A stretch of 64,000 bases of DNA, taken from assembly GCA_050084515.1 (NCBI GenBank), contig CM114273.1, positions 3,782,001 to 3,846,000 on the forward strand, in the 5' to 3' direction. The notes under the pieces are model-generated. The model did not search any database. It had not been told where the DNA came from and worked only from the letters and a program-made list of their open reading frames with translations. This document shows, piece after piece, positions 31,752 to 43,508 of the stretch (the stretch's first letter is position 1; each line of letters begins with the position of its first letter). The stretch is from Blasia pusilla (Eukaryota; Marchantiophyta; Marchantiopsida; Blasiales). Both the position numbers and the translations under genes were made by a program.

Positions 31752-32797
31752 TGTCGCGACCCTCATGACCAAACAAGTGCCAAGCGGAACATCGGAACAT
31801 TAGCAGGCTCACGCTAAGATGGTTTGCGGGCTCACGCTAAGAACATTAGCGGGCTCACGCTAAGATGGTTTGCGCGTTGGAGTTGTCTCAAAGAGGAGAC
31901 AAGAGACGAGACGCGAGCGAGAAGTCGCGTTTCAAATGTGATGGTCGCGACTCAGAAACCTGGACCAAACGCGGAATGAGACTTGAAAGAAGTCGAGTCT
32001 AGGAAGTGGGTTGCCAAAGGAAAGATCCGGATTTGGAACGCCACTTGCGTTTGAGAGTTTCCGACTGTATTTATGGCCATAACTTTTAGCGCCAAGATGC
32101 GTTTGGAGCAAATAAGAGTGCGTTGGAAAGCTTATGAAGAGCCGGTTCAAACACACCAAAGATCGCTGCAAACGCATAAGCAGCGGCCGACATACGACCC
32201 GAAAACGACTGTAAGTGGAGTCGGGTTGAGGGCCACAATGAAGGGCCCGAACCTCTTTTCCCAAAGGGGAGGGGTTATTGGAGAACCCCAGAAGTACTAG
32301 TAAGGGGGAAGGTCTCCGAGAGTGCTTGGAACCCAAACCCCACTTTGGGCGCCGAAGGCGCTCAAGGGCATGGAACGAAACGCGAGTTTGGGCGTTGGGT
32401 TGGAAAACCTGCACCAAGTCCATTGAGGCGATTTTAGACATCCCTCTTGGATTTCACGCCGCGACTCAATTACTTGGGTCTCGGTTCGGAACTCACACGA
32501 GGACCGTTGAACAGTTGGGATTGCTAGGCGTGTAAGTGCCATTTCACATCCCTGGACTAACCAGGAAGTCTGTTCCAAGTCTTGAAGGACTTGCCATGTG
32601 TTGGGAGCTAGGAACTAAGGAAGGTTGAGCTTGATGAGACGCCGAGTTTAGGACTCGGTGGGTTGGAACGCCGGTTGGCCAAACCCGACTAACGAGAGTG
32701 CGTGTTTGGGTGCAGATCGGCGATGAGTTCGTGACCTACTGAACGCACGCTTCCGCAACACTAAAGATTGACGTTCAAGGAGAGTAGGGGCGCGACA
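31752..32797. repeat. Solo LTR with perfect target-site duplication
   Basis: A 1046-bp block starting TGTCGCGACCC and ending GGGGCGCGACA, so the tips are inverted (TGTCGCG / CGCGACA). It is flanked by ATAAT at 31747-31751 and again at 32798-32802, a perfect 5-bp target duplication. No internal coding frame of note. Near the left tip a 46-bp unit containing TTAGCGGGCTCACGCTAA-type inverted motifs is partly duplicated. All of this fits a solo LTR left by recombination of an LTR retrotransposon. Orientation is undetermined. Confidence 0.85.
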
Positions 32798-32802
32798 ATA
32801 AT

Positions 32803-33779
32803 GATCCTTTAGTATGTTTATCTTAGGTTGGTAGGTGTTCATGCGCATTTGGATCTAGGGGAGTATTGAGAAAGCATATGATCATTGACGAAAAAAGTAT
32901 GAATGAAATTGTAGAAAGCGAGCTATAGCATGGAGATGGATGTCGTAGTATGTGAGAATGAGGCACATGTTCGAATCTCCAAACCTCCTTTCCTTACTCT
33001 GCAAGTCTAAACTTCTTGCTTCCAAGTTGCCCTTGCATGCAATAGGCTTCTCATGGCTTCGGATTATGAATGGTAAAAATGGATTTATACAACAAGGATA
33101 TATGAAGTTCTAGGGGACTAACCATGATATATGGTATAATTATAGGGTGGGTGTCGTACATAGAGTAGGTAGAAACCCCCCAAATCCATTTGCAAGCCTT
33201 CTTTTGGTGGGATGGGGGAGGGGAGGGTGGATGTAAAGAGTGACTGGTATATGGACATGGTTTGAAAAACACATGATCACTTAATAATAAACTTGTCTTT
33301 TGAAGAAACTAGTACTTATCATGAATGTAAACCTTTCCAACAAGGGAGAAGTTGTATTATAGCGTGATACTTACAATATATTTATGAGTATTAAGATTTT
33401 CATCAAGTGTGTATAAAAAATTGCACATCAATACCCAAAATTGAAGCAACTTACCAAAGAACCCATATTCAAAACAAAAATTGTCCACAATCTGTATTTT
33501 GTCTTCTTGTGTCTATTTCTTGTATCTTCCATCTATTGTTCAGGGATTTGCTTATGTTCTAGTAATGATTTGTTTTACCAGTGCTTCCTCTCAAACCATT
33601 GTCAATGTCAAATGCCTTTTATGGAACGGTGCTCTATTGTGGTTTGTTGCAACAACTTCTCCTCAGTCCTTGCAATTTGGCACATTTTAGGTTTGTGCCA
33701 CATTCGGATAACAAGAGTACTTTATACAAATGTTACTAATAGCCTACTCTTATTTACCTAGCCATACCAAGTTGATTCT
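32803..33779. other. Spacer without recognised features
   Basis: Low-complexity, AT-leaning sequence. A 106-codon plus-strand frame at 33441-33761 is hydrophobic and Cys-rich but has no motif or second copy to support it, and it precedes the eroded coding region that follows. Confidence 0.35.
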
Positions 33780-35103
33780 TCATTCATGGGAAAGAAACGA
33801 CCCTAAGAGTCTACTCCAGGGTCAAGAAGAAGACTAAACAAGGAGACTACATATTTCAGGAAATCTTGACTAGTAAAAAGTTGGCAAAATTTGTGTACTA
33901 AGATTTTCCGTCTCAAGAAGTTGAATTGTAGACCTCATTGCATGGATTGGTCATGCGCTGAATCTTTCCTTTGTAGATGGCATGCTACATGCTCGTCTAT
34001 TGTCAAGAAAATGTAATATTGTGGTTATTGTGGGGCAGTGCTACATTGCAGTCCTCGCACAAAAATGTGTCTCCTTGAAGACCCAGATAATCCACCATAT
34101 GCATTGTGCAATGGTTTTATGAGAGATTAGATTATACTACGTCGAGGCCACTTCCACGTATATGACCCATGCATTTCAAATGGTCCGCGTACCCATATCA
34201 ATGTGTGCATGACTCCGACTTACATCGGGAAATTGCTCAATTTCAATCCACTTAAGTTGCAACTTCTATCCATAGCGGACTCCATATTAGCGGTAGAAAA
34301 AAAGTTCAATGGCTTTCATAGAGGGTTCTTCTCAATGACATCACTTTTGGAGTCTCCTTTCATTGGATTCAATCTTCAACCAAATGAAAACCATATTATA
34401 GTTGTCATTCCTCCAAGTATTCAACAACTCATCAAGATCAATTTCAATATTTATCCATTATTCAAAGATTATAGGACTTTTATAGAGTCACAAAATCCTA
34501 GCTCTAGGATAGTCATACTTCCTCCATCCTCAATCTAGAGGATAATTAAGGCCTCTCTCTCAAAAAAGGACAAGTTACCCATAGCATGAATCACGATCCT
34601 TATCATCCTCACTTGAATATCCTTTAGGATGTTGCCTATTTTCTTCCTATCCATAGAAGAGCCTCCACTGATATTTTTTATAATGGTAGTAGCTCACTAC
34701 GGGCAAATGCATTTTCTCGTGACAAACTACTGACTGATGTCTTTGGAGCATGTGTTGACCCACGCCTCACAATAGAGACTGCTTCGATTCCATTCTTTTT
34801 TCCTTTTCATCGTGGGTACTTCAAAGGTACCTTTACCTTCTCTGACTACATTCAAGCGAGAAGCCGTCAACTGTTTAGTGCATCCTCCTTATATAAACCA
34901 TATCATTTATTAATGTACCAACTACGGCAACCTATCACATTATGTTCTACATCCAGAATATTTATTCTAAATAAAGAGCAAGATCCTCTACGCAAAGATA
35001 GACCCCACTTGAGTGATGAGAGCCTTTACCACCATCTATCTAAGCCTATTCTATTAGCTCTCAAATACCTGGGAGTCCCGCTTGGCATCCACAAAATCTA
35101 AAA
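33780..35103 (+). pseudogene. Unrecognised eroded coding region with a Cys cluster
   Basis: Reading through stops, one frame gives a long protein-like text. About 33925-34200 is Cys/His rich (DWSCAESFLCRWHATC, then YCGYCGAVLHC). It runs without a break into an open frame of 111 codons at 34203-34538 (IGKLLNFNPLKLQ, ENHIIVVIPPSIQQL). After a gap, 34735-35103 in another frame gives DPRLTIETASIPFFFPFHRG, FTFSDYIQARSRQLF and, to the TAA at 35101, SKPILLALKYLGVPLGIHKI. Composition is coding-like compared with flanks. I do not recognise the family; a transposon-borne or virus-derived gene is possible. Stops make it a pseudogene. Confidence 0.4.
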
Positions 35104-35167
35104 GATCTCAAAGCTATGGTGGACAAATTGGGAATGCCTTATTTATTCCTCGCCTTACCTTCTGATG

Positions 35168-38100
35168 GAGGTGCGGTAAGAGGAGAGGAAGGGAGGAAGA
35201 GAGGAGAAAGGAGAAAGGAGAGAGGAAGAGAGGATAGAAGGAACTACCTTCAACCCAAAGAGATCATTTTTTTCAAGAGAGTTTCCTTTGATTTGAAGAG
35301 AGTTTCCGTTGGGTTGAAGAGAGGAAGATTTGTTTGTGAATATTTATGCACTTTGTTCTCTATGCTTAGTAACTCTCGCAGATTTTTTTTCTTCTTCCAT
35401 ATTTTGGCAACCCGTGTCAATCCGACGGGTTGCAACTTGCACAAAACAAAACAAAACTGAGAAATCATTGGTATCACGAATGTGGAACAAATCACTTTTT
35501 CCATCCAAGGTTTGGAAAAAAATCTATCATTTTCCCTTGGCTGAATAGAGTTCAAGCTCATAGTGAAGATTTTGGTAAATGAAAGTATAATCTCAGACCT
35601 CATGTTGCATCCTCAAAGTGGTTTGTTTTAAATACTTCGCACTTCTTTGAGGGACAAAATTGGTTGGTGGATTCCAACTCCTACCTCCAACTCTCTTAAA
35701 ACTACAAGCAACACATAATACATGCGCTTACAAGGGAAATACCTTCTCTCACTTGTCTCGCTTTGGACAAAGTCATCTTAGGAACATGTGGGAAAGCAAC
35801 AGATGTGCACCACATACACCCCTGTGACACTTGAATTCACAATGTTGTTCCTTACCCAATACATCCTTCCTATTGCATTGCCACTATGAACGTCTTTTGT
35901 GGCGATGATTTCCATATTTGCCTCCTGAGCTGATGCAATTCTCTTTTCTCTCTCCACCTTTGGCCTCCACATTGTGTTTATCTTCATCCCATTTTTAGAC
36001 TCGAACACAAATAGTGGATTGAGGTCATCCATCTTCTTTGGGTACATGTTGAAATCAATTTTGGGTTGAATCTAAAATGCAAAGGTCTCTATAATGCCAA
36101 CATGCTCCGAACTGCCTCCGTCTACGAGTATGAAACCAGCACTTGTAAGATTGTCCACTTCCTCTTGAGTGCAATTAGTACTTGGAGCAATGGGCCAAAT
36201 CGTGGGGGTATTCCCCAGAGTTCCAATGGTAGCCGGATAAGAATTTTAGAAAGCGCAGGATTCATTTGGGCAGAAGAAGTACTTCAATTGATCCCAAGTC
36301 CTGGTGAAACGATCAAACGATTTGAGCCGCCAGAAGCCATGCAGTGATGTACAATTCTTATTCATGGAAGTGCCGCATGCTCTCCTAATGCCATCAGATC
36401 CTGCATTGCAAGTGGGTCCACGCCTAGGGTTGCTTTGAGATATATGCTACCTTTTTGAGGTTGCAATCCACCTCAATGACCGGAATCCCATACTATTGAA
36501 CTACGCCAGAGATCGGATGTTGCGAACTTCCAACAACGGAGGGCTTTTGATATAAAACATTCACTGATTTTGGAGAAGTTACGTCTACTCGAATTTGGGA
36601 GCAATTCGGGTCTCCGAATACCTGGGCGACGTAATTTCTTCATCCAAATCAATCACTAGATTGTTCCTCGATGTTGCCGCTTCACTTGCCTAAAGTCAAG
36701 ATACTTATATGGTCTCCAAGAGTCTCACTCGGACTGCTCTTCCACCATTTGTATGGGACGTCTTGAAACACGCCCACAAATATTCCCACCAATATGGACG
36801 TCTTGCTCGAGGGGAGTTCTTCCTACGTACCGATTTAAGGCTTCCACAAAGAGTTTCTCACAACGGCCATGATATAGAGCTCATAAATCGAAGGTCCCTT
36901 CCCTTTGGTATGCCTTTTGTGAGGAAGATATGGGATGCTGCAGATTGTATTATTGCCCTTGGATGGTCTTGTTGGCATGCCTCCACAAGTGAAATTCTTT
37001 GGCATGATTGTGATGACCTCTAGGAGGAGTGAACACTCTCTCCTCCACTTGTGTTGGGGCAAAGGGTATTCTCATGAATGTTCAATCCTTGCAACGACGG
37101 AAATGTGAGAAGGGAACGAGAAAAGATTTGTAAGCGAAGGAAATAGCAACCTATCGAAACTCGACGGGTTGCAAGTCGAAGGCATCCCATGAATGACTGT
37201 GCAACCCATCGGTTTTCGATGTGTTGCAGCACCCAGGAACCTCCTACTACAACCCGTTGGACTCAGACGGGTTGCAGTAGGAGGCATCCCTAGAATGTCC
37301 TTAGAACCTCTTATTGCAACCCATCATCCAAGAAGCTCCTAGTGCAGCCCGTCGGAATCAGACAAGTTGTAAGAAGCAGGCCGGTCAGATCTAAAAAATC
37401 CTTGTGCAACCCGTCGGATTCCGTTGGCTTGCAAGAAGTGTCCACACACGAAGCTTTGCAACCTCTCAGAATTTGACACGTTCCAGTTAACTTACACTGA
37501 TGCAACCTGTCTGAATGCGAGGACTTGGAGACATCCGCAACCTGTCTGAATGCGAGGACTTGGAGACAGACGCAACTTGTCGGAATCCGACAAGTTGCAG
37601 ACATATGCAACTTATCGGAATTCGACGGGTTGTGGACTAAGTTAACTCACAGCCTTGCAACTTGCAATCTGTCGAGGTTGAGCTATTTGCACACCTTTTA
37701 TATATGCAACTTTCAACCCGTCCGGATCCGACGGATTACACACTCATGCAACAAGTCGGGTTTTGACGGGTTGCACAAACATTCGTGATGCAACCTATCA
37801 GGCTCCGACGAGTCTGAAACTCATGCAACCATTCGGGTTTCGACGGGTTGCACAAACATTCATGATGCAACCTGTCGGGCTCCGACGAGTATGAAACTCA
37901 TGCAACCAATTGGGTTCCAACGAATTGCATAAACATTCATGATGCAACCTATCGGGCTGTAAGGGGTCTCACACTCATGCAACCAGTCAAGTTCCGATAG
38001 GTTGCACACTCGAGCAACCAATCGCATTCGACGGGTTGCTTGGTTTTTGTGATTTGAAATCCCTATCCTTCCCACGGGTTTCAACTTGAGCTGAAAATTT

Positions 38101-38312
38101 TCAAATAAGTCTCAGCATGAGCTCGAAAGGACAAAATACTGATCTAACCTGCCGCATGAAGTTTCCCTATTATCTCATTCGTACAGTCCACCAACTGAGC
38201 CAAGATCACAACTCTTTTTACTTCCCCTCAATCGCATGCTTCCTCCACCACCCATAAAGTTCTTCTTAGCACTCCATGGCCTGTTTCAAGGTTTTACTAT
38301 CCTTGCAGTGTT
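35168..38312 (-). repeat. 3.1-kb duplicated block, copy 1, with decayed SWIM-finger gene and inverted-motif array
   Basis: Matches 58270-61372 along its whole length, with substitutions and indels. On the minus strand it holds, right to left: a YGWWRKHAIEGK exon-like piece (about 38275-38190), an array of GCAACCCGTCGG/CCGACGGGTTGC motifs (37140-38060), and coding text from about 37060 to 35700 (KGKGPSIYELYIMAVV, IIATKDVHSGNAIGRMYWV). Near 35810-35716 lies the SWIM zinc finger: first Cys kept, second Cys turned into a stop, third Cys kept, His changed to Arg. Copy 2 has the complementary losses, which confirms the ancestral CxC...CxH. SWIM fingers occur in MULE transposases and FAR1-like proteins; that link is likely but unproved. 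Confidence 0.55.
37140..38060. repeat. Array of CpG-rich inverted motifs (CCGACGGGTTGC), array 1
   Basis: About 20 degenerate copies of a 12-bp motif CCGACGGGTTGC or its complement GCAACCCGTCGG, many in facing pairs separated by 2-5 bp, forming hairpin-capable 26-30-bp modules. Examples lie near 37255, 37335, 37400, 37600, 37730, 37810 and 38030. Spacing between modules is irregular (roughly 40-70 bp). Copies differ mainly at the CG positions. Single copies also lie outside, e.g. near 35410. Confidence 0.8.
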
Positions 38313-38569
38313 GGAGTGCATTAAGATCAATTCATTTTTTGGGACTATTTTGCATCTCTACTCTAGTCTCTCCTCCACACTTTACTCTAGACTATAGCAA
38401 ATACTTTAGTCTAATATTTCCCCTCAATCTGCAAAAGTTTCCCCAAGGTTACTCGTGAATGTCAAAAACCCTACCAAGATTATTACAAACAATGATAACA
38501 CTCATCCATATCATGAAACAATGACACGTCCAAAATCCTTCCAAGATCATAAGAAAAGAATGATATAAT

Positions 38570-39390
38570 CTTGGAGCTTAAGTTGCTAGATCTGAACCGT
38601 TCAAAAACATGCATGCTTTGTTAGAGACAAGTCAGTATATTTTCAACACAATCCAAGGGTGTAAAATATTGTTGGACCAAGATCAAGGAAAAAAACTAAG
38701 GAATGCCAAATGCATCGACACTTCCACTCTTCTTCTTTTTCTTTCTTCTCCTCATTCTCATATTTGTTAACTTCCACATTGCTATAAATACCAAAAAAAT
38801 TTATAGAAATGTCCTTGGGCCTGATAAATCTAGGGGGAGAGAAAATTCTCCAAATGCCTTTCTACACGTTGAATTAAAAATGAAGAACCTCAAATGTGGT
38901 CTTCCATTTTTTCCTTCCTCTTGGAGGTTAAGTTGCTATATTTGAGCCGTTCAAAACATGCATGCATTTTTAGGGACAAGTCATTAAAGTTTCAACACAA
39001 TCCAAGGGTGTAAAATATTGCTAGACCAAGATCAAGGAAGTAAACTAAAGAATGCCGAGTGCATCGACTTCCAATCTTCTTCTCCTCATTCCCACAATTT
39101 TTTTTCTTCCAAAAATGGTATAAATACAAAAACTAAGTAGAGAAATATCCTTGACGTGATACACCAAGGGGGAGAAGAATTCTCCAATTCTTCTAGAGGT
39201 TTAATTAACAATGGAGATCCACAAATGTGGTCTTCAATTTTTTCCTTAATCTTGGAGCTTAAGTTGCAAGATCCAAACCGTTCAAAATCACACATACATC
39301 ACTAGGGACAAGCCCTTAAAGTTTTAGCTCAATCCAAAATTTTAACAAATCGTTAGCTCAAGATCAAGCTAGGGATTAATCTTGTATTCT
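38570..39390 (+). repeat. Three tandem copies of a ~340-bp unit
   Basis: Units start at 38570, 38920 and 39251 with CTTGGAGCTTAAGTTGC-like text, followed by CCGTTCAAAA, GACAAGTC, CAATCCAAGGGTGTAAAATA and CAAGATCAAGG landmarks. The third is more diverged. Periods are 350 and 331 bp. Non-coding; an old local satellite or element fragment. Confidence 0.75.
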
Positions 39391-40021
39391 TACTTTAGCG
39401 TCAACTTTAGTCTTGGAGGCTATGTTTCAAGATTTATAATTTTAAAGGTAGATGGGAAGATCTTCCAAAATTTGGGTGTTTTCCTATTTTTGAATAAATA
39501 TATAACTTTAGAAAATATGTTTATATTGATATCATATCTACTAACATAATTATATATATATTAATTCCAATATATATAGACCAATAGGAGAGTGACACAT
39601 GGCAAAAGGGATTTAACCCTACCCTTTAGACTTTGAACAACATTTTTGACTTTTTTGTATATTCGGCCCTACCTTACTTACATTAACTACCAAAATCAGA
39701 ATTAACCCCTCCCTTGCCTAAGTTTGACTAAATGCTAAAAAAAATCGCCAATGGCCTTGAAATTACCCTTAATTTGGACAAACATGAACGTCGACTTTTA
39801 AGCTAGTGACATCCCCTAGAAGACCACCACCAAAAAGGGTTACAACAGAGGAGATTCTGGCATGGGCCAAGGAGAAGAAAAAATATGACGAGAGTGGGGG
39901 ACGAGAAGATGGTCCTTGTGATCTATAAAAAAAACAGGAGTGAAGAGGAGGAGTTTGCTCTTCGATTTACCTTATTGGCAAGTATCCTAACAACTTACTT
40001 ACCTTAGGTTCTTACTACCAA
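39391..40021. other. AT-rich spacer
   Basis: No coding frame, motif or clear repeat. Contains short TATATA runs near 39550-39575. Confidence 0.5.
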
Positions 40022-40037
40022 AAACTCTCATTGTCGC

Positions 40038-40081
<44 letters not shown>

Positions 40082-40097
40082 GCGACAATGAGAGTTT
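40022..40097. repeat. 76-bp perfect palindrome with a (TA)n centre
   Basis: Left arm AAACTCTCATTGTCGCGTTT and right arm AAACGCGACAATGAGAGTTT are exact reverse complements around a pure TA run. The whole could fold into one hairpin. The arms contain TGTCGCG and CGCGACA, the same tips as the solo LTR at 31752-32797. Confidence 0.9.
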
Positions 40098-41430
40098 CTG
40101 CAGATTATGTGTTATCTCCTCATGAGTTGATGGTAGTTCTTGGTAGAATTGAGGCACTCAAATTGCCCACGGGTTATTGTGGTGAGTTGAGGAAGCAGGT
40201 GGTACACAATAAATTGGGAAACATGAAGTCACATGATTACCATGTGTTGCTTCATCAAATCCTACCTTACTCCTTACGTGGCCTCATGAAAAAGGAAGTT
40301 CGGATGATCATCATGAGGTTAAGTAGGATTTTTACAAGTAAATGTATGAAAGTCTAGGATTCATCCCAACTTGAAAGATTATGTGAGGATAGTATTATCA
40401 CCTTATGTCTATTAGAGATGCAGTCCTCCCTGCCTTCTTTGACGTAATAACCCATTTACTTGTCCATTTAATTGAGGAGCTTGATATATGTGGGTCAGTA
40501 GCTTGTCATTGGATGTACCCAATAGAGAGGTACATGGGCACCATGAAGAAGTACGTACGGTCCAAAGCCAAACCAGAAGGAGATATGTTTGAAGGGTATG
40601 TTAAAGATGAAGCCATGGGATTTGTCACTAAGTATATGAGGAAGTTTGAAGCTATTAGGACACGTTGGTGGGATGATGGCGAGGAAGATGGAGTGATAGG
40701 AGAAGAGTTGGAAGGGGCAGGGGTGCCCATTCGTCTTTCACGCGAATGTTGCGATTGGCACATCATTACATTCTACACAATACAAAATCATTGGAAGTAT
40801 GCCATGGGTGAGTTTCTAATCTACTACTATTTTTTTTTGGCATTTTTTTTTTTTCATAGTTGGCAGCAAGTTATATGAGACATCTTTACTTTATATCCTT
40901 CTCATATTTTTTTTGTGCAGGAAGTATAACTTGGAATGACCCAACTTACCCTTTGAAGATTGGATTCACAAAGCTATGATTAGTGAGGCTAATCACCAAC
41001 CATATGAACTTTATCCATTAGCATTTGCCTTGTCCATTCCACCTCAGGCCAAGGTTATTTCTTACAAAAGCATGAAAGCATGTGGAAACCATTATAGAGT
41101 AGAGGGAAGGGATGGAGTTAATTCCTTTTGAGAACAACTCCCCATCAAATTATGCTTATTCTTATGTTGGAACCTTGACATATATACTTGTTTTTTTATT
41201 ACGGGTTGGTTGATCAACCAATAGTGTTGATAAGAGGGAGATGAGTTAGGGCAGATTGGGAGTCCCCTAGAAAATCAATGAGAAGAGATACCTTAGGATT
41301 CTTGTTAGCCAATTTGAAGTCTTGCCTACCAACATTAGACCACCCCTTTTTTCTTCCATCCCAAGTGGAGCAAGTATTTTTTGCTGAGGCAAGTGAGGGG
41401 AGTGGATGGAAAGTAGTATTGCGCATGGAA
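40098..41430 (+). pseudogene. CACTA transposase (TNP2 type) C-terminal part: DUF4218 then DUF4216-like
   Basis: 40098-40357 reads LKLPTGYCGELRKQV, LGNMKSHDYHVLLHQILPYS and LRGLMKKEVR, the start of DUF4218. After a frame break, 40405-40807 continues with LPAFFDVITHLLVHLIEELD, WMYPIERYMGTMKKYVRSKA and PEGDMFEGYVKDEAMGF, the DUF4218 core. A GT-AG intron at 40808-40920 interrupts it. Near 41270-41425 comes RRDTLGFLLANLKS and HPFFLPSQVEQVFFAEASEG, matching the DUF4216 region that follows in plant TNP2 proteins. Stops in between show decay. The catalytic Transposase_21 domain is absent, and the left side is the palindrome. Confidence 0.85.
40808..40920 (+). other. Intron in the CACTA TNP2 remnant
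   Basis: 113 bp, donor ATGG|GTGAGTTT, T-rich tract and acceptor TTTTGTGCAG|GAAG. Reading resumes after it. Boundaries fit plant splice consensus closely although the gene itself is broken. Confidence 0.7.
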
Positions 41431-41438
41431 GCTCTTTG

Positions 41439-41770
41439 CCTCTCATTCCTTCGTTTTTTTCTAACCTCTTATTTTCCAAGAGGATGCAACTTCATATGTA
41501 GTTGTCTAGTCTAGCAAACATGTCGGATTCTTATATGTTGCCTATCTGAATGCTTATCTCTTGTCCTCTCATTCCATCATTTTGTTCTTAGCCTGTGATT
41601 CTCCAAGAGGTTGCAACTTGCTTTGCACTCTTATGTCTTGCAATTCTAACTTGACGGATTGTGACAGGTTGCATTCCTAAATGCTTCTCTTTGTTCCTCT
41701 CATTCCTTCATTTATATTTCCAACCTCTGATTTTCCAAGTTGCAACTCTATGTGCTGTTTACTTGTCTTG
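41439..41770 (+). repeat. Three tandem copies of a ~130-bp unit
   Basis: Units begin with CCTCTCATTCC at 41439, 41565 and 41696, each followed by a CTCC/TTCCAAGAGG-like segment and TTGCAACTT. They contain decayed TGCAAC and GTCGGATTC pieces that recall the CCGACGGGTTGC motif of the arrays elsewhere in the window. Confidence 0.7.
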
Positions 41771-42314
41771 CTTCCTGTCGGATTCCAACATGTTGCATAA
41801 CATCAAATATCAGAATTCATAACACTTTTACGTCTGAGTATACAAGGATATATGTTCATATTTGCTCTCACACTCATATTGTTATTGGTACAATTAAAAG
41901 AGTTAGGCTCCTGCTCTATGCCGGAGGCGCACTAAAAGAACGAGAAAGGGCATCAAAGTCGTTTCCTTTCGCCTTTGTCTAATATTCAAGACGCAGGGAT
42001 ACATCATTGCATCAAGGAGGATATGGCCAAGAAAGTGGAAGAGATATTTTAAAACTTTTCGTGATTAAAGACCGAAGTGATCAACCTGACAACAACGTCA
42101 CAAATTTGTGATCAACTCCTCAAAATATATGGCCAAGAGGAGATCACAACAGTCAAGGAGAAACGAATTTGGAAAAATCTTGCATTTCTGGTTGATCCAT
42201 TATGTTTCACGAACTTGCTACAAAAATATGAATACTTGATGGAAAGACCACAAAGATGGATGGTATCGCCACAATCAAAGAAAACTCAAGGTTTCCATTT
42301 ATTCAAAGATGACA
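41771..42314. other. Spacer with one unassigned frame
   Basis: A 92-codon plus-strand frame (42077-42355) has no motif I recognise and runs into the CACTA terminus, so it is probably chance or an old remnant. Confidence 0.35.
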
Positions 42315-43508
42315 CACTGGTACAAAACCCATCCCTGGATGACTTTAAAAAATGACTAGATGTTACTCAAACCGGGCCTATGAGAATTAGGAATTACTTA
42401 ACCATACTATATTATAAAAAATTACTCCTGATCGTATAAGTTGTTACTCAAACCGAGGTAGTCATACCTGAGTCACATTTTTTATACTCAACATAGTCAC
42501 TAAATATGATTTCACCTAGTCATTCTTTATGACTATGTGACTTTACAAAAAATGACTACGCGATTCACAGAGAGTGATTCGTCTAGTCATAAATAGTGAC
42601 TAGGCGAGTCATAAAGAGCGACTGTATTTTCATGATCGAGACATGAAAATCCAAGTACATCTCAATTGTCACGCTCAAAATTGAAACACAAACATCAAGT
42701 TCCTCTACTTCTGAGTACAAAAGTTACAAGTACATGGAAATGGCAACACTTAAAAGTGGTTTTCAAAGGGAAGGTTCCTCGATTAGTGAGTACAAAAACC
42801 CACTTATAAATGTCTTAGCATCTAAAAAACCCCCTTTGAGTAGCTCAAAATTAAAAATTTACAAGAGTAGAAAGATCACACTCAAAACAACTATATAAAA
42901 AACAAAGGTGCCCCTATTTATAAGAAGGCATAACAAGATGAGATGGCCATAACACTACACTATCAAGGGCATCTCCAACATAAATCTATGGTGGATCATC
43001 AGCCATTTTTAAAATGGCAATACATATTTCTTCTTGCAGACCTCTCTCAAATGGGGAACACAATGCCCATCTGGAATGTCACGTCCATGGAAAGTGGAAC
43101 AACCATCATGCAAGTTGCCATAGCCTATAACCATATAGGGGTTCTCATGTGACATCAATTGCTACAACGGAGGCACAACAAATTTCAGCACCGGCTTGGT
43201 AGCCCCTCAGGTCCTCTCCCTGAGTGTTGCTCTTCTCACCACTGTTGGCTTTTACAGAAGATCCAAATGATCCAACTCCATTGGTCCACCACTCCCCACC
43301 ATCCTTGCATTGTCCTCATTCTCCTCTTAAAAGTTAGTGGCCTCCAAATTGCATCTTCGTGATGTCCTACCCTGGCGTTTGCCTAGAACGGTATGGGCCT
43401 CATATGTGCTCTCTACAATCATTACTAATAGGAAAATTTAACCATCCTTTCAAATAGATCATGATTCTTTAGCAACCTCAAAGTAAAGTGCACGACATCA
43501 CTCTAAAC

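Noticed and set aside
37140-38060. Possible CRISPR array because of regularly recurring inverted motifs
   Set aside because: Spacing is irregular, repeats are degenerate and palindromic, no cas genes, and the sequence is from a plant nucleus.
40031-40095. The Ile/Tyr repeat start of the TNP2 frame
   Set aside because: It is the translated TA run of the palindrome, not a real N-terminus.
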